A stretch of 64,000 bases of DNA from Paraperibacillus esterisolvens (GTDB lineage Bacteria; Bacillota; Bacilli; Bacillales; DSM-1321): NCBI RefSeq assembly GCF_046237625.1, contig NZ_CP143545.1:3410001-3474000 (forward strand), read 5' to 3'. The position numbers and the translations under genes are program-made. Each line of letters opens with the position of its first letter. Position 1 is the first letter of the stretch. The notes below the pieces were generated by a model. The model ran no database searches. It was not told the DNA's origin and worked only from the letters and a program-made list of their open reading frames with translations. Shown piece by piece: positions 1-8,094 of the stretch.

Positions 1-220
1 GATTGATCGCTGCTTTTGTGTCAACAGTGGTAACCGTGATATCGCAGGAATCCTTTATGAAAATTAGTTCTTCAGAAAGCTGGAATTCTGACTGCGTCTG
101 TACGGCTTCTTGTACTACATCTTCGTTGCGGCACATTGGATGATCTGTTGCCGGGTCAAGAGCTGACCAGCCTCTGCCGTTGCTTTCTTCCGTTGTTGTT
201 CTGTAATATTCTTGGTTCAT
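1..220 (-). CDS. CotX-like spore coat protein, 3' end cut by window edge
   Basis: The start ATG lies at 220-218 behind a CAGGAGG ribosome binding site, and the frame stays open to base 1, giving about 73 residues. The N-terminus has the WSALDPATDHP block, and later residues contain KDSCDITVTTVDTKAA. Both resemble the insoluble outer-coat/crust proteins CotX and CotV of Bacillus (coat protein X/V domain). The C-terminal part is outside the window. The next gene upstream on the same strand is a CotW-like gene, matching the cotVWX association in B. subtilis. Expected to act in the spore coat or crust; the exact paralogue cannot be decided from this fragment. Confidence 0.75.
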   Translation of the reverse strand, partial: MNQEYYRTTTEESNGRGWSALDPATDHPMCRNEDVVQEAVQTQSEFQLSEELIFIKDSCDITVTTVDTKAAIN

Positions 221-277
221 TCTTTTTCCTCCTGTATCCTGATGGATATTTATTTAAGAAAGAGTGTGTTATCCCTC

Positions 278-607
278 TTATGACTGTGGTTTAAATGTCT
301 TAATGGCGCCTACATCATTTTCAGTTGTATGCTCTGCCGCAGCATTCTCTGTATTGTCCCCAGCCGCTGGGCTCTCCTGGCTGAGCTTTGGGCCGGCATC
401 GTTTTCGGTGACACTTTTGTGTAAATTGCTGAGAAACTTATCCGCCTGCTTCTTAAGCTTTTTGACCGTTTTTCTGAGTTCCTTCTTCTCATCATCAGAT
501 AACCTGATACTGTTAGGCTGTGCTCCATATTTTTTCAGTGTATTTGAAACAAGCAGCTCCATTAACCTGCTTTGAGCTTCATCATATTTGGACTTTTTCT
601 TCGACAT
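278..607 (-). CDS. CotW-like spore coat protein
   Basis: 109 residues, highly charged, with no signal peptide or membrane segment. Residues about 18-62 (LVSNTLKKYG, LSDDEKKELR, VKKLKKQADKFL) resemble the core of B. subtilis CotW, a small helical coat protein. The C-terminal 40 residues are low-complexity and rich in Glu, Asn and Ala. The start ATG at 607 has an AAAGGAGGGG ribosome binding site. It is followed by the CotX-like gene on the same strand, about 57 bp away, so the two are probably co-transcribed late in the mother cell. The assignment rests on weak similarity plus context. Confidence 0.6.
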   Translation of the reverse strand: MSKKKSKYDEAQSRLMELLVSNTLKKYGAQPNSIRLSDDEKKELRKTVKKLKKQADKFLSNLHKSVTENDAGPKLSQESPAAGDNTENAAAEHTTENDVGAIKTFKPQS

Positions 608-635
608 TTATACCCCTCCTTTTGTTTACTCCCTA

Positions 636-705
636 TACACTATGAACAAGAGGCAGCTTTTGACTTAGTGCAAACGTGTAATTTAAACAAGCGTAAAGCC
701 CAAAC
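636..705 (-). promoter_or_regulatory. Sigma-K -10 element with GerE-like box upstream of coat genes
   Basis: Reading the minus strand, CATAGTGTA (636-644) matches the sigma-K -10 consensus CATANNNTA exactly and lies about 29 bp upstream of the CotW-like start codon. Further upstream, GTTTGGGCTTTA (694-705) matches 11 of 12 positions of the GerE consensus RWWTRGGYNNYY. The -35 AC of sigma-K promoters is not clear. Coat genes of this family are known sigma-K/GerE targets in B. subtilis; use of this site here is inferred. Confidence 0.5.
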
Positions 706-743
706 TTCCCTGCAGCACTGCCCGAAATCGGCCATCACCGCAT

Positions 744-773
744 AAAAAAAGAAATGGGGAGGGTGCCCATTTC
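744..773 (-). terminator. Rho-independent terminator of the DUF6338-like gene
   Basis: The 8-bp stem GAAATGGG/CCCATTTC (751-758 and 766-773) is followed on the minus strand by seven T residues. Confidence 0.8.
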
Positions 774-837
774 CTTAACTTTCTTTATTCTGGCTTCCAT
801 TGGCAGGCGGCGGTGCCGGCGGCCGCGGTTTTTTCGG

Positions 838-862
838 GGGGGCATTTACGCCCCCTTTTTTT
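838..862 (+). terminator. Terminator-like hairpin with T-run on the plus strand
   Basis: GGGGGC (838-843) pairs with GCCCCC (850-855), followed by seven T residues. No plus-strand gene precedes it, so it may block antisense transcription into the minus-strand gene ending at 875. Confidence 0.5.
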
Positions 863-874
863 ATTTTTGCTGGT

Positions 875-1528
875 TTAAAGTCCGGTGTTTTCATAGGTTT
901 GTACCCCTCCGCTCTGAAATTCTATATGCAGGCTCGCGCTGTCCCTGGTCAAATACAGACCAGGAACCTCATAAAGCTGCCTGCCGCTCGCATTTTCATA
1001 AACAATCACATCGCGAAGAAACAGCTCGTTTTCCTGGTATGAATCTGAATAATAAGCCACCCAGCCCTGGAACATTCTGTCCGTGTCATAGTCACGTATG
1101 ACCACCCATGGAGTTTCCTCCATATTAAAAATCTCTGACCATACATCCTTTTCGTGGAACTGCTTTGACATCCTTGCGGCGACCGCTATCCTCTGCATCC
1201 ATTTATATCGGTAGCCATAAGACCAGATGACCGAGAAGATGAGCGCGATCAGGCTTCCGTATATGACCTCCCTGATTGCAATCGGGGCTTTAGTGTTAAA
1301 CACATATTCCAAAAACGTAATTTGATGGATATCAATACCGAGCAGCCGGAGCAGCTCGATCAGGAGATATAGGGTAAAGTAGGCTAGAAAGCCGAACAGG
1401 AAGGAATAAATAATGAATACGTTAAACTCTCTCTTCTGGCGCCTTGTAAAGGCCTCATATGCCAAAACGGCAAGCATGCCAGGAAAGAATATGAGAAGCA
1501 GTCTTACCGCAAGCTCGGAAAACTCCAT
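875..1528 (-). CDS. Membrane protein, DUF6338-like
   Basis: 217 residues. Three hydrophobic stretches (about 8-25, 37-62 and 86-106) suggest three membrane helices. They are followed by a cytosolic domain of about 110 residues with the motifs WVVIRDYDTD, FQGWVAYYSD and LYEVPGLYLT. This layout resembles uncharacterised DUF6338-type proteins; the family name is from memory and uncertain. The start ATG has a strong AAAGGGGGG ribosome binding site. The gene diverges from the caspase-like gene at 1775 and has its own terminator. Its function is unknown. Confidence 0.6.
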   Translation of the reverse strand: MEFSELAVRLLLIFFPGMLAVLAYEAFTRRQKREFNVFIIYSFLFGFLAYFTLYLLIELLRLLGIDIHQITFLEYVFNTKAPIAIREVIYGSLIALIFSVIWSYGYRYKWMQRIAVAARMSKQFHEKDVWSEIFNMEETPWVVIRDYDTDRMFQGWVAYYSDSYQENELFLRDVIVYENASGRQLYEVPGLYLTRDSASLHIEFQSGGVQTYENTGL

Positions 1529-1774
1529 ATTTACCCCCCTTTATGTCTCCTGCCTCATTTACAAAAAAGATGCATCCAGCAAGGAAAAATACCATGCGCT
1601 GCCGAATAAGAATCTTATATACTTAATTAGAAACCTGCCGTGTAAATCCCTTCCTACTTTTGCCATATTTTATCCGCCGGTCATACAAAAAATCTAGTTC
1701 CAAGGAAGCTTTTCATTTAAGCTGGATCCGTTATCATTAAAAATAACCAGTTATATGAAAGCAGGTGGATTTCA

Positions 1775-2719
1775 ATGAGAAAAGCGTTGCTGGTTGGAAT
1801 CAATCACTATATAGTATCTCCCCTAAACAGCTGTATTCAGGATGCAGAGAAGCTCGCTTCCATCCTGAAGCGAAATGCAGACGGTTCCCCCAATTTCCAT
1901 TGCCGCACCCTTTTATCAAATGGCGAAGTGATTACAAAATATAAGCTGCAGGAAGAAATACAGGAGCTGCTCGAGCACGAGTCCGATTTGGCACTCTTTT
2001 ATTTTTCCGGCCATGGCTCGGCTGGCGCAAAGGGAGGATACCTTGTGACACAGGATGCCGCAGCCTTTGATGAAGGCCTGCCAATGGACGAATTTCTGGA
2101 ACAGGTTAATGCCTCCCGAGTGAGGGAAATCATTATCCTATTGGATTGCTGCCACAGCGGCTATTTCGGACAGGAGCAGCCCGCACAGGAAACTGCCATA
2201 CTTCGGGAAGGAGTATCCATTTTGACTTCAAGCAGATCAACACAGGCATCTTATGAAGAGGACGGGGGCGGAATATTCACCTCCCTCATATATAATGCAC
2301 TGGAGGGAGGAGCTGCGGATGTACTCGGCAACATTACCGCCGCAGGCCTCTATGCGTATGTTGACCAGGCACTTGGCCCCTGGGATCAACGGCCGCTGTT
2401 TAAATCACATGTTTCCCGGCTCAGTTCCATAAGAAAATGCACCCCGGATATTCCGGTTGAATCCCTCAGGCTGCTGCCTTCCTTCTTTAAAAAATCAACT
2501 GACGAATACAGGCTTGATCCCACTTATGAAAAGCACTTTGGCCACAACCACAAAGAGCATGAGAATATCTTCGGCCTCTTTCAGGGGTATCGAAATGCCA
2601 GACTTCTGACACCTATGGACGCCGGACACCTCTTTTTTGCGGCAAGAGACAGCAAACCTGTCAGCCTGACCGCATTGGGCCGGTACTACTGGAAGCTTGC
2701 TAAGGAAGAATTGATATAG
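1775..2719 (+). CDS. Caspase-like (metacaspase, peptidase C14) protein
   Basis: 314 residues with no signal peptide, so probably cytoplasmic. The p20-like domain spans about residues 1-215. It begins with RKALLVGINHY and carries the catalytic dyad: His80 in FYFSGHGSAG and Cys126 in LLDCCHSGY. After a linker, the last 70 residues (EHENIFGLFQGYRNARLL and SKPVSLTALGRYYWKLAKE) form a compact C-terminal module of the kind seen in other bacterial caspase-family proteins, possibly a partner- or effector-interaction domain. Such proteins cleave after basic residues in known metacaspases; the substrate here is unknown. It stands alone on its strand with a terminator directly after the stop. Confidence 0.85.
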   Translation: MRKALLVGINHYIVSPLNSCIQDAEKLASILKRNADGSPNFHCRTLLSNGEVITKYKLQEEIQELLEHESDLALFYFSGHGSAGAKGGYLVTQDAAAFDEGLPMDEFLEQVNASRVREIIILLDCCHSGYFGQEQPAQETAILREGVSILTSSRSTQASYEEDGGGIFTSLIYNALEGGAADVLGNITAAGLYAYVDQALGPWDQRPLFKSHVSRLSSIRKCTPDIPVESLRLLPSFFKKSTDEYRLDPTYEKHFGHNHKEHENIFGLFQGYRNARLLTPMDAGHLFFAARDSKPVSLTALGRYYWKLAKEELI

Positions 2720-2742
2720 CCCGGTCCAACCGGGTTTTTTTT
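2720..2742 (+). terminator. Terminator of the caspase-like gene
   Basis: CCCGGT (2720-2725) pairs with ACCGGG (2729-2734) over a 3-nt loop, followed by eight T residues. Confidence 0.85.
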
Positions 2743-2940
2743 ACATACAGACTTTTCAGCTATTAAACAATATGGTGGATGGCACGTAAGACCCCCACAT
2801 CTTTATTTAAGCATCCCCTCAAAATTTCTAAAAAAAAACCCTCTTTCCCTTCTTTGAACCATACACCCTTTGATTCAATTTTAGTTTTTTGTTCAACCCG
2901 CATACTTCCCTTTATATAGGGAATATTACGATTAAATTCG

Positions 2941-2969
2941 TTGACTTTTGGAACGCACTGAATTAATCT
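2941..2969 (+). promoter_or_regulatory. Sigma-A promoter of the cystine transporter operon
   Basis: TTGACT (2941-2946), a 17-bp spacer, then TAATCT (2964-2969), about 45 bp upstream of the TTG start of the binding-protein gene. The surrounding leader (2743-3014) is AT-rich; no riboswitch consensus was recognised in it. Confidence 0.55.
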
Positions 2970-3014
2970 AGTAACATTGTTTATAAATCCTATAAAATTA
3001 GTGGGGGTTAGGTT

Positions 3015-3821
3015 TTGAAAAAGTTAACATTAAGTATTTTTACCATAGTGCTGGTTCTTGCTCTTGCTGCCTGCGGCGGAAGTAAAGACGAAGGCAAAGA
3101 CGGATCATCAGGAAAAAAGAGCTCCTATGATCAAATCAAGAAAAAAGGTGAAATTACCATTGGAACAGAGGGAACTTACGCTCCTTTCACTTTCCATGAT
3201 AAATCAGGAAAACTTACGGGCTTCGATGTAGAAGTGGCCCAGGAAGTTTTCAAGCGGCTTGATATCAAGCCTAAGTTCATCGAGACAAAGTGGGATGGAA
3301 TGATTGCCGGCCTGGATTCCAAAAGATATGACATGGTAGCCAATGAAGTGGCAGTACGTGAAGACCGGCTGAAAAAATATGATATGTCTGACCCATATAT
3401 CGTTTCCAAGGCCGTCCTGATTGTTCATGAGGACAACAAAGAGATTAAATCCCTTGATGACCTTAAGGGAAAGAAAGTAGCTCAATCCTTAGACAGCAAC
3501 TACCGTAAGATTGCGGTAGATCATGGTGCGACCAACACAGTCATCGAGGGCTTCAACCAGGCAATCGACCTGCTCTCCTCACGCCGTGTTGATGCTACGA
3601 TCAATGACAGTCTTTCTTATCTTGATTTGAAGAAACAGCGCCCTGAGCTGCCGATAAAATCGGTTTATGAAGAAAAAGATGCTACATCCAATGCCTTCCT
3701 ATTCCGCAAAGACAATAAAGAGCTTGTCGATGCAGTAAATGGAGCACTTGCAGATATGAAAAAAGACGGTACGTATCTTAAAATATCTAAAAAATGGTTC
3801 GGCACAGACGTATCGAAGTAA
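3015..3821 (+). CDS. tcyA: Amino-acid ABC transporter substrate-binding lipoprotein, TcyA type
   Basis: 268 residues. The start is TTG behind GTGGGGGTTAGG. A lipoprotein signal ends at the lipobox ALAAC, giving Cys20 as the lipidated residue. The mature part is a bacterial solute-binding family 3 domain with EITIGTEGTYAPFTF at the start and DGTYLKISKKWFG at the end. It closely resembles TcyA of B. subtilis, the L-cystine-binding protein. Permease and ATPase genes follow with 15-bp gaps, so the three form one import operon. Substrate specificity is inferred from family resemblance. Confidence 0.8.
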   Translation: MKKLTLSIFTIVLVLALAACGGSKDEGKDGSSGKKSSYDQIKKKGEITIGTEGTYAPFTFHDKSGKLTGFDVEVAQEVFKRLDIKPKFIETKWDGMIAGLDSKRYDMVANEVAVREDRLKKYDMSDPYIVSKAVLIVHEDNKEIKSLDDLKGKKVAQSLDSNYRKIAVDHGATNTVIEGFNQAIDLLSSRRVDATINDSLSYLDLKKQRPELPIKSVYEEKDATSNAFLFRKDNKELVDAVNGALADMKKDGTYLKISKKWFGTDVSK

Positions 3822-3836
3822 AGGAAGCGATCGAAT

Positions 3837-4520
3837 ATGTTTGGAGATGAACGCACAGAACGAATTATAGGAATCCTTAGTGATTCCTTTTTTCCTATAT
3901 TAAAGGCGGGCCTGCAATTTACCATCCCGCTCACACTCATTACCTTTGCGCTAGGTTTAGTCCTGGCCTTCTTTACCGCAGTCGCCAGGCTTTCCGGTTT
4001 CAAGCCCCTGGTGCTGCTTACCAGATTCTATGTATGGATTTTCAGGGGTACACCTCTGCTCGTGCAATTATTCATCATCTTCTATGGCCTGCCAAGTGTG
4101 GGAATCACTTTGAATCCATTCCCGGCAGCTGTCATCGTCTTTACTCTTAATAAAGGGGCATACAGCTCCGAAATCATCAGGGCAGCCATCCTTTCGATTA
4201 ATAAAGGACAATGGGAAGCTGCTTATTCCATCGGCATGACAAGGGCCCAGGCAATGAGGAGAATCGTTCTTCCACAGGCAATACGTGTTTCCCTCCCGCC
4301 GCTTGGCAACTCTTTTATCAGCCTGGTTAAAGATACTTCCCTTGCAGCTACCATTACCGTGACCGAGCTATTCCAAAAAGGGCAGCAGATTGCAGCTGTA
4401 ACATATGAGCCTCTATGGCTGTATATTGAAGTGGCTTTCATATACCTAATGTTCAGTACCGTCCTTTCTTATCTTCAGGATAAGCTTGAAGTGCGGTATG
4501 GACGCGGCATTGCTAAGTAA
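3837..4520 (+). CDS. tcyB: Amino-acid ABC transporter permease, TcyB type
   Basis: 227 residues with about five membrane helices. It has the HisM/GlnP-family segment TRFYVWIFRGTPLLVQLF and the EAA loop (EAAYSIGMTRAQAMRRIVLP) that contacts the ATPase. Length and layout fit TcyB, the cystine permease subunit. It lies between the binding protein and the ATPase in one operon. Confidence 0.8.
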   Translation: MFGDERTERIIGILSDSFFPILKAGLQFTIPLTLITFALGLVLAFFTAVARLSGFKPLVLLTRFYVWIFRGTPLLVQLFIIFYGLPSVGITLNPFPAAVIVFTLNKGAYSSEIIRAAILSINKGQWEAAYSIGMTRAQAMRRIVLPQAIRVSLPPLGNSFISLVKDTSLAATITVTELFQKGQQIAAVTYEPLWLYIEVAFIYLMFSTVLSYLQDKLEVRYGRGIAK

Positions 4521-4535
4521 AGCGGGGGATCTGAG

Positions 4536-5282
4536 ATGATAACTATTGATAATCTTTATAAGCGTTTTGATAAACTCGAAGTATTAAAGGGTGTCAGCCT
4601 TTCAATAGAAAAAGGAAAAACAGCGGTAATCATCGGTCCTTCCGGCTCCGGGAAGACTACTCTTCTCCGCTGCCTTAATCTTTTGGAGATGCCGGACCGC
4701 AGTGCGATAACGCTGGGTGACAGAAAACTGGAGATAAATGAAAACAGCCGGCTCAAACAGCGGGATGTCGTCTCGTTCCGGAAGAAAACAGGCATGGTAT
4801 TTCAAGGGTATAATCTTTTCCCTCATTTGACAGCACTTGAAAATGTTATGGAGGGGCAGCTTACAGTCCTGAAACGCTCCAGGGAAGAAGCAAAGGCCAA
4901 AGCCCTTTCACTTCTTGTTAAAGTAGGACTCAATGACCGGGCGGATATGTATCCGTACCAGCTTTCAGGCGGCCAGCAGCAAAGAGTGGGAATCGCCCGG
5001 GCGATGGCAATGGACCCTGAAGTACTTCTATTCGATGAACCTACATCTGCTCTTGATCCCGAGCTTGTCGGCGAGGTCCTGAAGGTAATGAAAGACCTGG
5101 CTGCTGAAGGCATGACCATGGCTGTCGTCACTCACGAGATGAAGTTTGCAAGCGAGGCGGCAGACCAGGTAATCTTCATGGATAATGGTGCAGTTGTAGA
5201 GGCAGGAACACCTGATGAAATACTCAGAAATACGAAAAATCCAAGGACCCTGCAATTTTTAAATAAAGTGGCAGAACGCTGA
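4536..5282 (+). CDS. tcyC: Amino-acid ABC transporter ATPase, TcyC type
   Basis: 248 residues. Walker A GPSGSGKTT is at 34-42, followed by the Q-loop (MVFQGYNLFPHLTALENVM), signature LSGGQQQR near 143, Walker B LLFDEPTSALDPE, and switch His in VVTHEM. This is a polar amino-acid transporter ATPase very similar to B. subtilis TcyC. It is the third gene of the operon, followed by a strong terminator. Confidence 0.85.
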   Translation: MITIDNLYKRFDKLEVLKGVSLSIEKGKTAVIIGPSGSGKTTLLRCLNLLEMPDRSAITLGDRKLEINENSRLKQRDVVSFRKKTGMVFQGYNLFPHLTALENVMEGQLTVLKRSREEAKAKALSLLVKVGLNDRADMYPYQLSGGQQQRVGIARAMAMDPEVLLFDEPTSALDPELVGEVLKVMKDLAAEGMTMAVVTHEMKFASEAADQVIFMDNGAVVEAGTPDEILRNTKNPRTLQFLNKVAER

Positions 5283-5293
5283 TCGTTCTGCCC

Positions 5294-5337
5294 CGCAAAA
5301 AAACTGGTTCAGCTGCTGCTTGGCCAGTTTTTTTGCG
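5294..5337. terminator. Bidirectional terminator between tcyC and the histidine kinase gene
   Basis: Long stem CGCAAAAAAACTGG/CCAGTTTTTTTGCG, giving T-runs on both strands between two convergent genes. Confidence 0.8.
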
Positions 5338-5341
5338 CCCC

Positions 5342-6649
5342 CTACCCACTGAAATAGTCCCCATCCTTATCCATCAAGGACTTGCAGTCCACCTCCACCG
5401 GTACATCCACCACAGCACAGGGAAAAATGATGGTGAAAGTGGTTCCTTTTCCAAGCTGGCTTTCCACCCTGATTTCTCCTTTCATGGCAGATATCAAGCT
5501 GTATACGACCATCATTCCAAGGCCGGTTCCTTTTCCCTCTTTGGTGGAATAGTATGGTTCCCCCAGTCTCTTCAGCTGCTCTTCTGTCATACCTGTCCCG
5601 CTGTCACTGATTTCAATGTAAATATACTCTGCCTTTACTTTTGACTCTACCTTCAGCACGCCGCCGGCAGACATGGCTTCAAGGGCATTTTTGATAATAT
5701 TGAGCATGCACTGCTGAAATTTATTGCGGTCCCCTTCTATAAAGCTAAGTGAATGAATATCTGTTTTCACTACTACAGAGTTAAGGTTTGCAAGAGGTTC
5801 AAGCACGTTTAAGACATGTCCCAGCTCACTGTCGACATCCACGCTCACAACTGTCTCAATGGTCGGTTTGGCATAGGTCAGGTAATTTTTTATCACCTGT
5901 TCTGCCCGGTCCATTTCCTGAAGCGCAATTCCGAGATATTCCCCGTCCTTGCGATCAAGCTTTTTATTCTGGATAACCAGCTGCAGGAACCCCCTGGCAG
6001 CCGTAAGGGGATTTCTGATTTCATGAGAAATAGCTGCACTCATATGGCTTACCATTTCCGTTTTGATGCTTTGTTCGACTTTTTGCCGCAGCAGACTGTT
6101 CTTGCCGTTCATTTCAATCATGTAGCTGAGGATCAGGCTTCCTACTGCCGGTATGATAAAGTAGGCGAAATATTGATCAAAATTGCTGAATGGATTTACA
6201 ATCTTGTCCATTCCTGCCATGATCAGCAGCGAAGAAACAGCGGAAATGCATACAATGGTCATCAGCCTTGTATCCACATTCTGCTTGTTGAACCACTTTC
6301 GCAGCGAAAAGGTGAACAGGGCGATCACAGGATAAATGAGAGAAGACAGCCAAAAGCCTTCGTTAATCCCGCCTGCTGCCCTCAAGGTCAGGCCAATGGC
6401 CAATAACAGGATTATGCCTCTCTTAAGATACAATCCCGCTATAATAAACGGCACCTGTCTCAGGTCAAATCGGAATTCATCTCCAACCTTAAAGGAAAGG
6501 AGTGAACAGATAATGAGTGAAATAATAAAATAATAGATAGAAAATACCTCTAATTTTTCATGCTTTTTATTCTCCAGCCAAATCTGAAAAAAAAAGGATA
6601 AGACTAAAAGCAAAGAAAGATTGAGAAGCAGGTTTTTTGTCGTTTCCAA
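5342..6649 (-). CDS. Membrane sensor histidine kinase, KinB-like sporulation kinase
   Basis: 435 residues. The N-terminal 180 residues hold about five or six membrane helices with little extracellular sequence, as in KinB. The dimerisation domain has SHEIRNPLTAARGF with phospho-acceptor His209, followed by the spacing typical of sporulation kinases (IALQEMDRAEQVIKNYL). The HATPase domain shows the N box (MLNIIKNALEAM), G1 (DSGTGM) and GTGLGM. No response regulator is adjacent (orphan kinase), which fits a Spo0F/Spo0A phosphorelay input. Which of KinB, KinC or KinD is the true orthologue cannot be settled; KinB topology fits best. Confidence 0.8.
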   Translation of the reverse strand: METTKNLLLNLSLLLVLSFFFQIWLENKKHEKLEVFSIYYFIISLIICSLLSFKVGDEFRFDLRQVPFIIAGLYLKRGIILLLAIGLTLRAAGGINEGFWLSSLIYPVIALFTFSLRKWFNKQNVDTRLMTIVCISAVSSLLIMAGMDKIVNPFSNFDQYFAYFIIPAVGSLILSYMIEMNGKNSLLRQKVEQSIKTEMVSHMSAAISHEIRNPLTAARGFLQLVIQNKKLDRKDGEYLGIALQEMDRAEQVIKNYLTYAKPTIETVVSVDVDSELGHVLNVLEPLANLNSVVVKTDIHSLSFIEGDRNKFQQCMLNIIKNALEAMSAGGVLKVESKVKAEYIYIEISDSGTGMTEEQLKRLGEPYYSTKEGKGTGLGMMVVYSLISAMKGEIRVESQLGKGTTFTIIFPCAVVDVPVEVDCKSLMDKDGDYFSG

Positions 6650-6919
6650 GTTTCCACCGCCATTTTTTCAAGGCTGTTATTATTAGGTGATTCCATTGTT
6701 AAACAAGGCTGATTGGTGAAAACACCCTTCGTTACAATCGGGCTCCTTCTTCAACAGCTGAAATATTTCAAAAACAGCCTTCTTCCATAAAGACTAATTC
6801 TCCCTTTTCATAGAAAATCCCTTTTTAGCTTACCGAAGAATTGAAATATTGTTTTTCCGGATTACCGGTTACCCATCCGCTTTGCGGCGAATAAACTAGG
6901 CGTAGGCAAGGGATGGAGT

Positions 6920-7320
6920 GTGAGTGGATTGGATGCAAAGAATACCGCAGGAAATGAAAAGAGTGCAAGCCGTATTTCAGGCCTGGAAAAAGCAGTTGCA
7001 ATGGGCGTCTGGGTACAAGTCATAGGCATATCATAGAAGTCACCGCTTTGACAGAGCTTGAAGCAGAGAGCAGCTCTGAAAGCACTGGAGAAAAACAAAT
7101 CATCTCAGGAGTATGGTTTCAAACCATCGGCCACATTCTCGAGGCCGTTTCGGTCACTAATCAGATTGGGCTGACAGACACAGCACGCCTTCTTGAAGAA
7201 CAAAAGACAGCCATTGCGGGGGATGTGCTTGTTTCGCTCGGAGCGGCCATAGAGGCGGCGGGAGGACTCAAGGTCCTTAAGGAGGAAGAACAGAGCGCTG
7301 CTCCATTAATCGTTACTTAA
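6920..7320 (+). pseudogene. Frameshifted repeat protein gene
   Basis: Two overlapping frames make one protein. Frame one (from a GTG near 6920 or TTG 6929) reads through GVWVQVIGI and stops at TAG 7034-7036. The next frame opens just before and continues to 7320. One missing A near 7030 would join them as GVWVQVIGI-IIEVTALTELEAESS. The downstream part repeats the pattern (GVWFQTIGHILEAVS). The repeating W-Q-IG units resemble the repetitive DUF6944-like hypothetical proteins of Bacillus, but I am unsure of the family. It could be a real inactivation or a sequencing error. The start is uncertain. Confidence 0.5.
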
Positions 7321-7455
7321 AAGTCTGGTATTTCCATTGTGCAGGCTGTCAAGGGATTATAATTGAGGCGGCCCGTGATAGGGTTCATTTGAAGGATAAT
7401 CCGGGGAACCTGGAATGTAATACAAAAGCCAGCCTGGATAGGCCGGCTGTCTGCT

Positions 7456-7851
7456 TTATGCTTTCTTCTGGCTGCTGACTTCCTTCCAGAAACCATATCT
7501 TTGTGTATCCCCAAGCTGCCTTGCCCCTTCAAACAGGGTCTCTTCAAGGAGGCTGCGGTTTTTGTAAAACTGGGTTTCAGAGGATTTATAATAATAACGG
7601 ACGGCCTCTGATTCTGGCAGAAACTGTTTTCCAAGCTTGAGCAGGAAGGTTACTGGAAGACCGGTAAGCGTGCCGCTTTCTTCATGGCCAGATACATTCC
7701 CGGAAACCTCCTTTCGCTGTGGAACTGCTTCGATTGTATAACCGGTTCCGAGTTCGGCTGTTTTTTTCTGCTGCTTTTTTTGCAGTCTTTTTTTCTTGGA
7801 TTTAATCAGGAAACTCTTAACCTGCTTTGTATTGGTATGTAAATCATTCAT
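7456..7851 (-). CDS. Hypothetical basic protein
   Basis: 131 residues, not recognised. The N-terminal 30 residues are very lysine-rich (KSKKKRLQKKQQKK). The remainder has a few aromatic residues (AVRYYYKSSETQFYKNRSL) and no membrane segment, Cys pair or nucleotide motif. The start ATG at 7851 has GAGGAG about 12 bp upstream. It is a lone minus-strand gene between a broken gene and yfkN. A structural or spore-associated role is possible but unsupported. Confidence 0.5.
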   Translation of the reverse strand: MNDLHTNTKQVKSFLIKSKKKRLQKKQQKKTAELGTGYTIEAVPQRKEVSGNVSGHEESGTLTGLPVTFLLKLGKQFLPESEAVRYYYKSSETQFYKNRSLLEETLFEGARQLGDTQRYGFWKEVSSQKKA

Positions 7852-8053
7852 GCTGCTCTAAACTCCTCTTACTATATAAATTTCGTTAACTGAATGAAAA
7901 AGACCTTAAAGACATTATATTACCATACTATCTTTACAGGAAGAAGACTTGCTGGAAAAAACATAGCAATTTAATATTTTCCAATGAAGTTCCTCCGGGA
8001 ATTAATCGGGGAATGTGATTTCCGGGAAATAGATTCAGTCCCCCCTTTCCCGC

Positions 8054-8094
8054 AAAAAAAAGACAATGGGATGATGTCCCATTGTCTTTTTTTT
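8054..8094 (-). terminator. Terminator of the yfkN-like gene
   Basis: AAGACAATGGGA/TCCCATTGTCTT forms a 12-bp stem with T-runs on both sides. It begins at the stop codon of the nucleotidase gene. Confidence 0.9.

Noticed and set aside
6862..7098. 78-codon minus-strand frame
   Set aside because: No ribosome binding site, and it is antisense to the better-supported frameshifted repeat gene.
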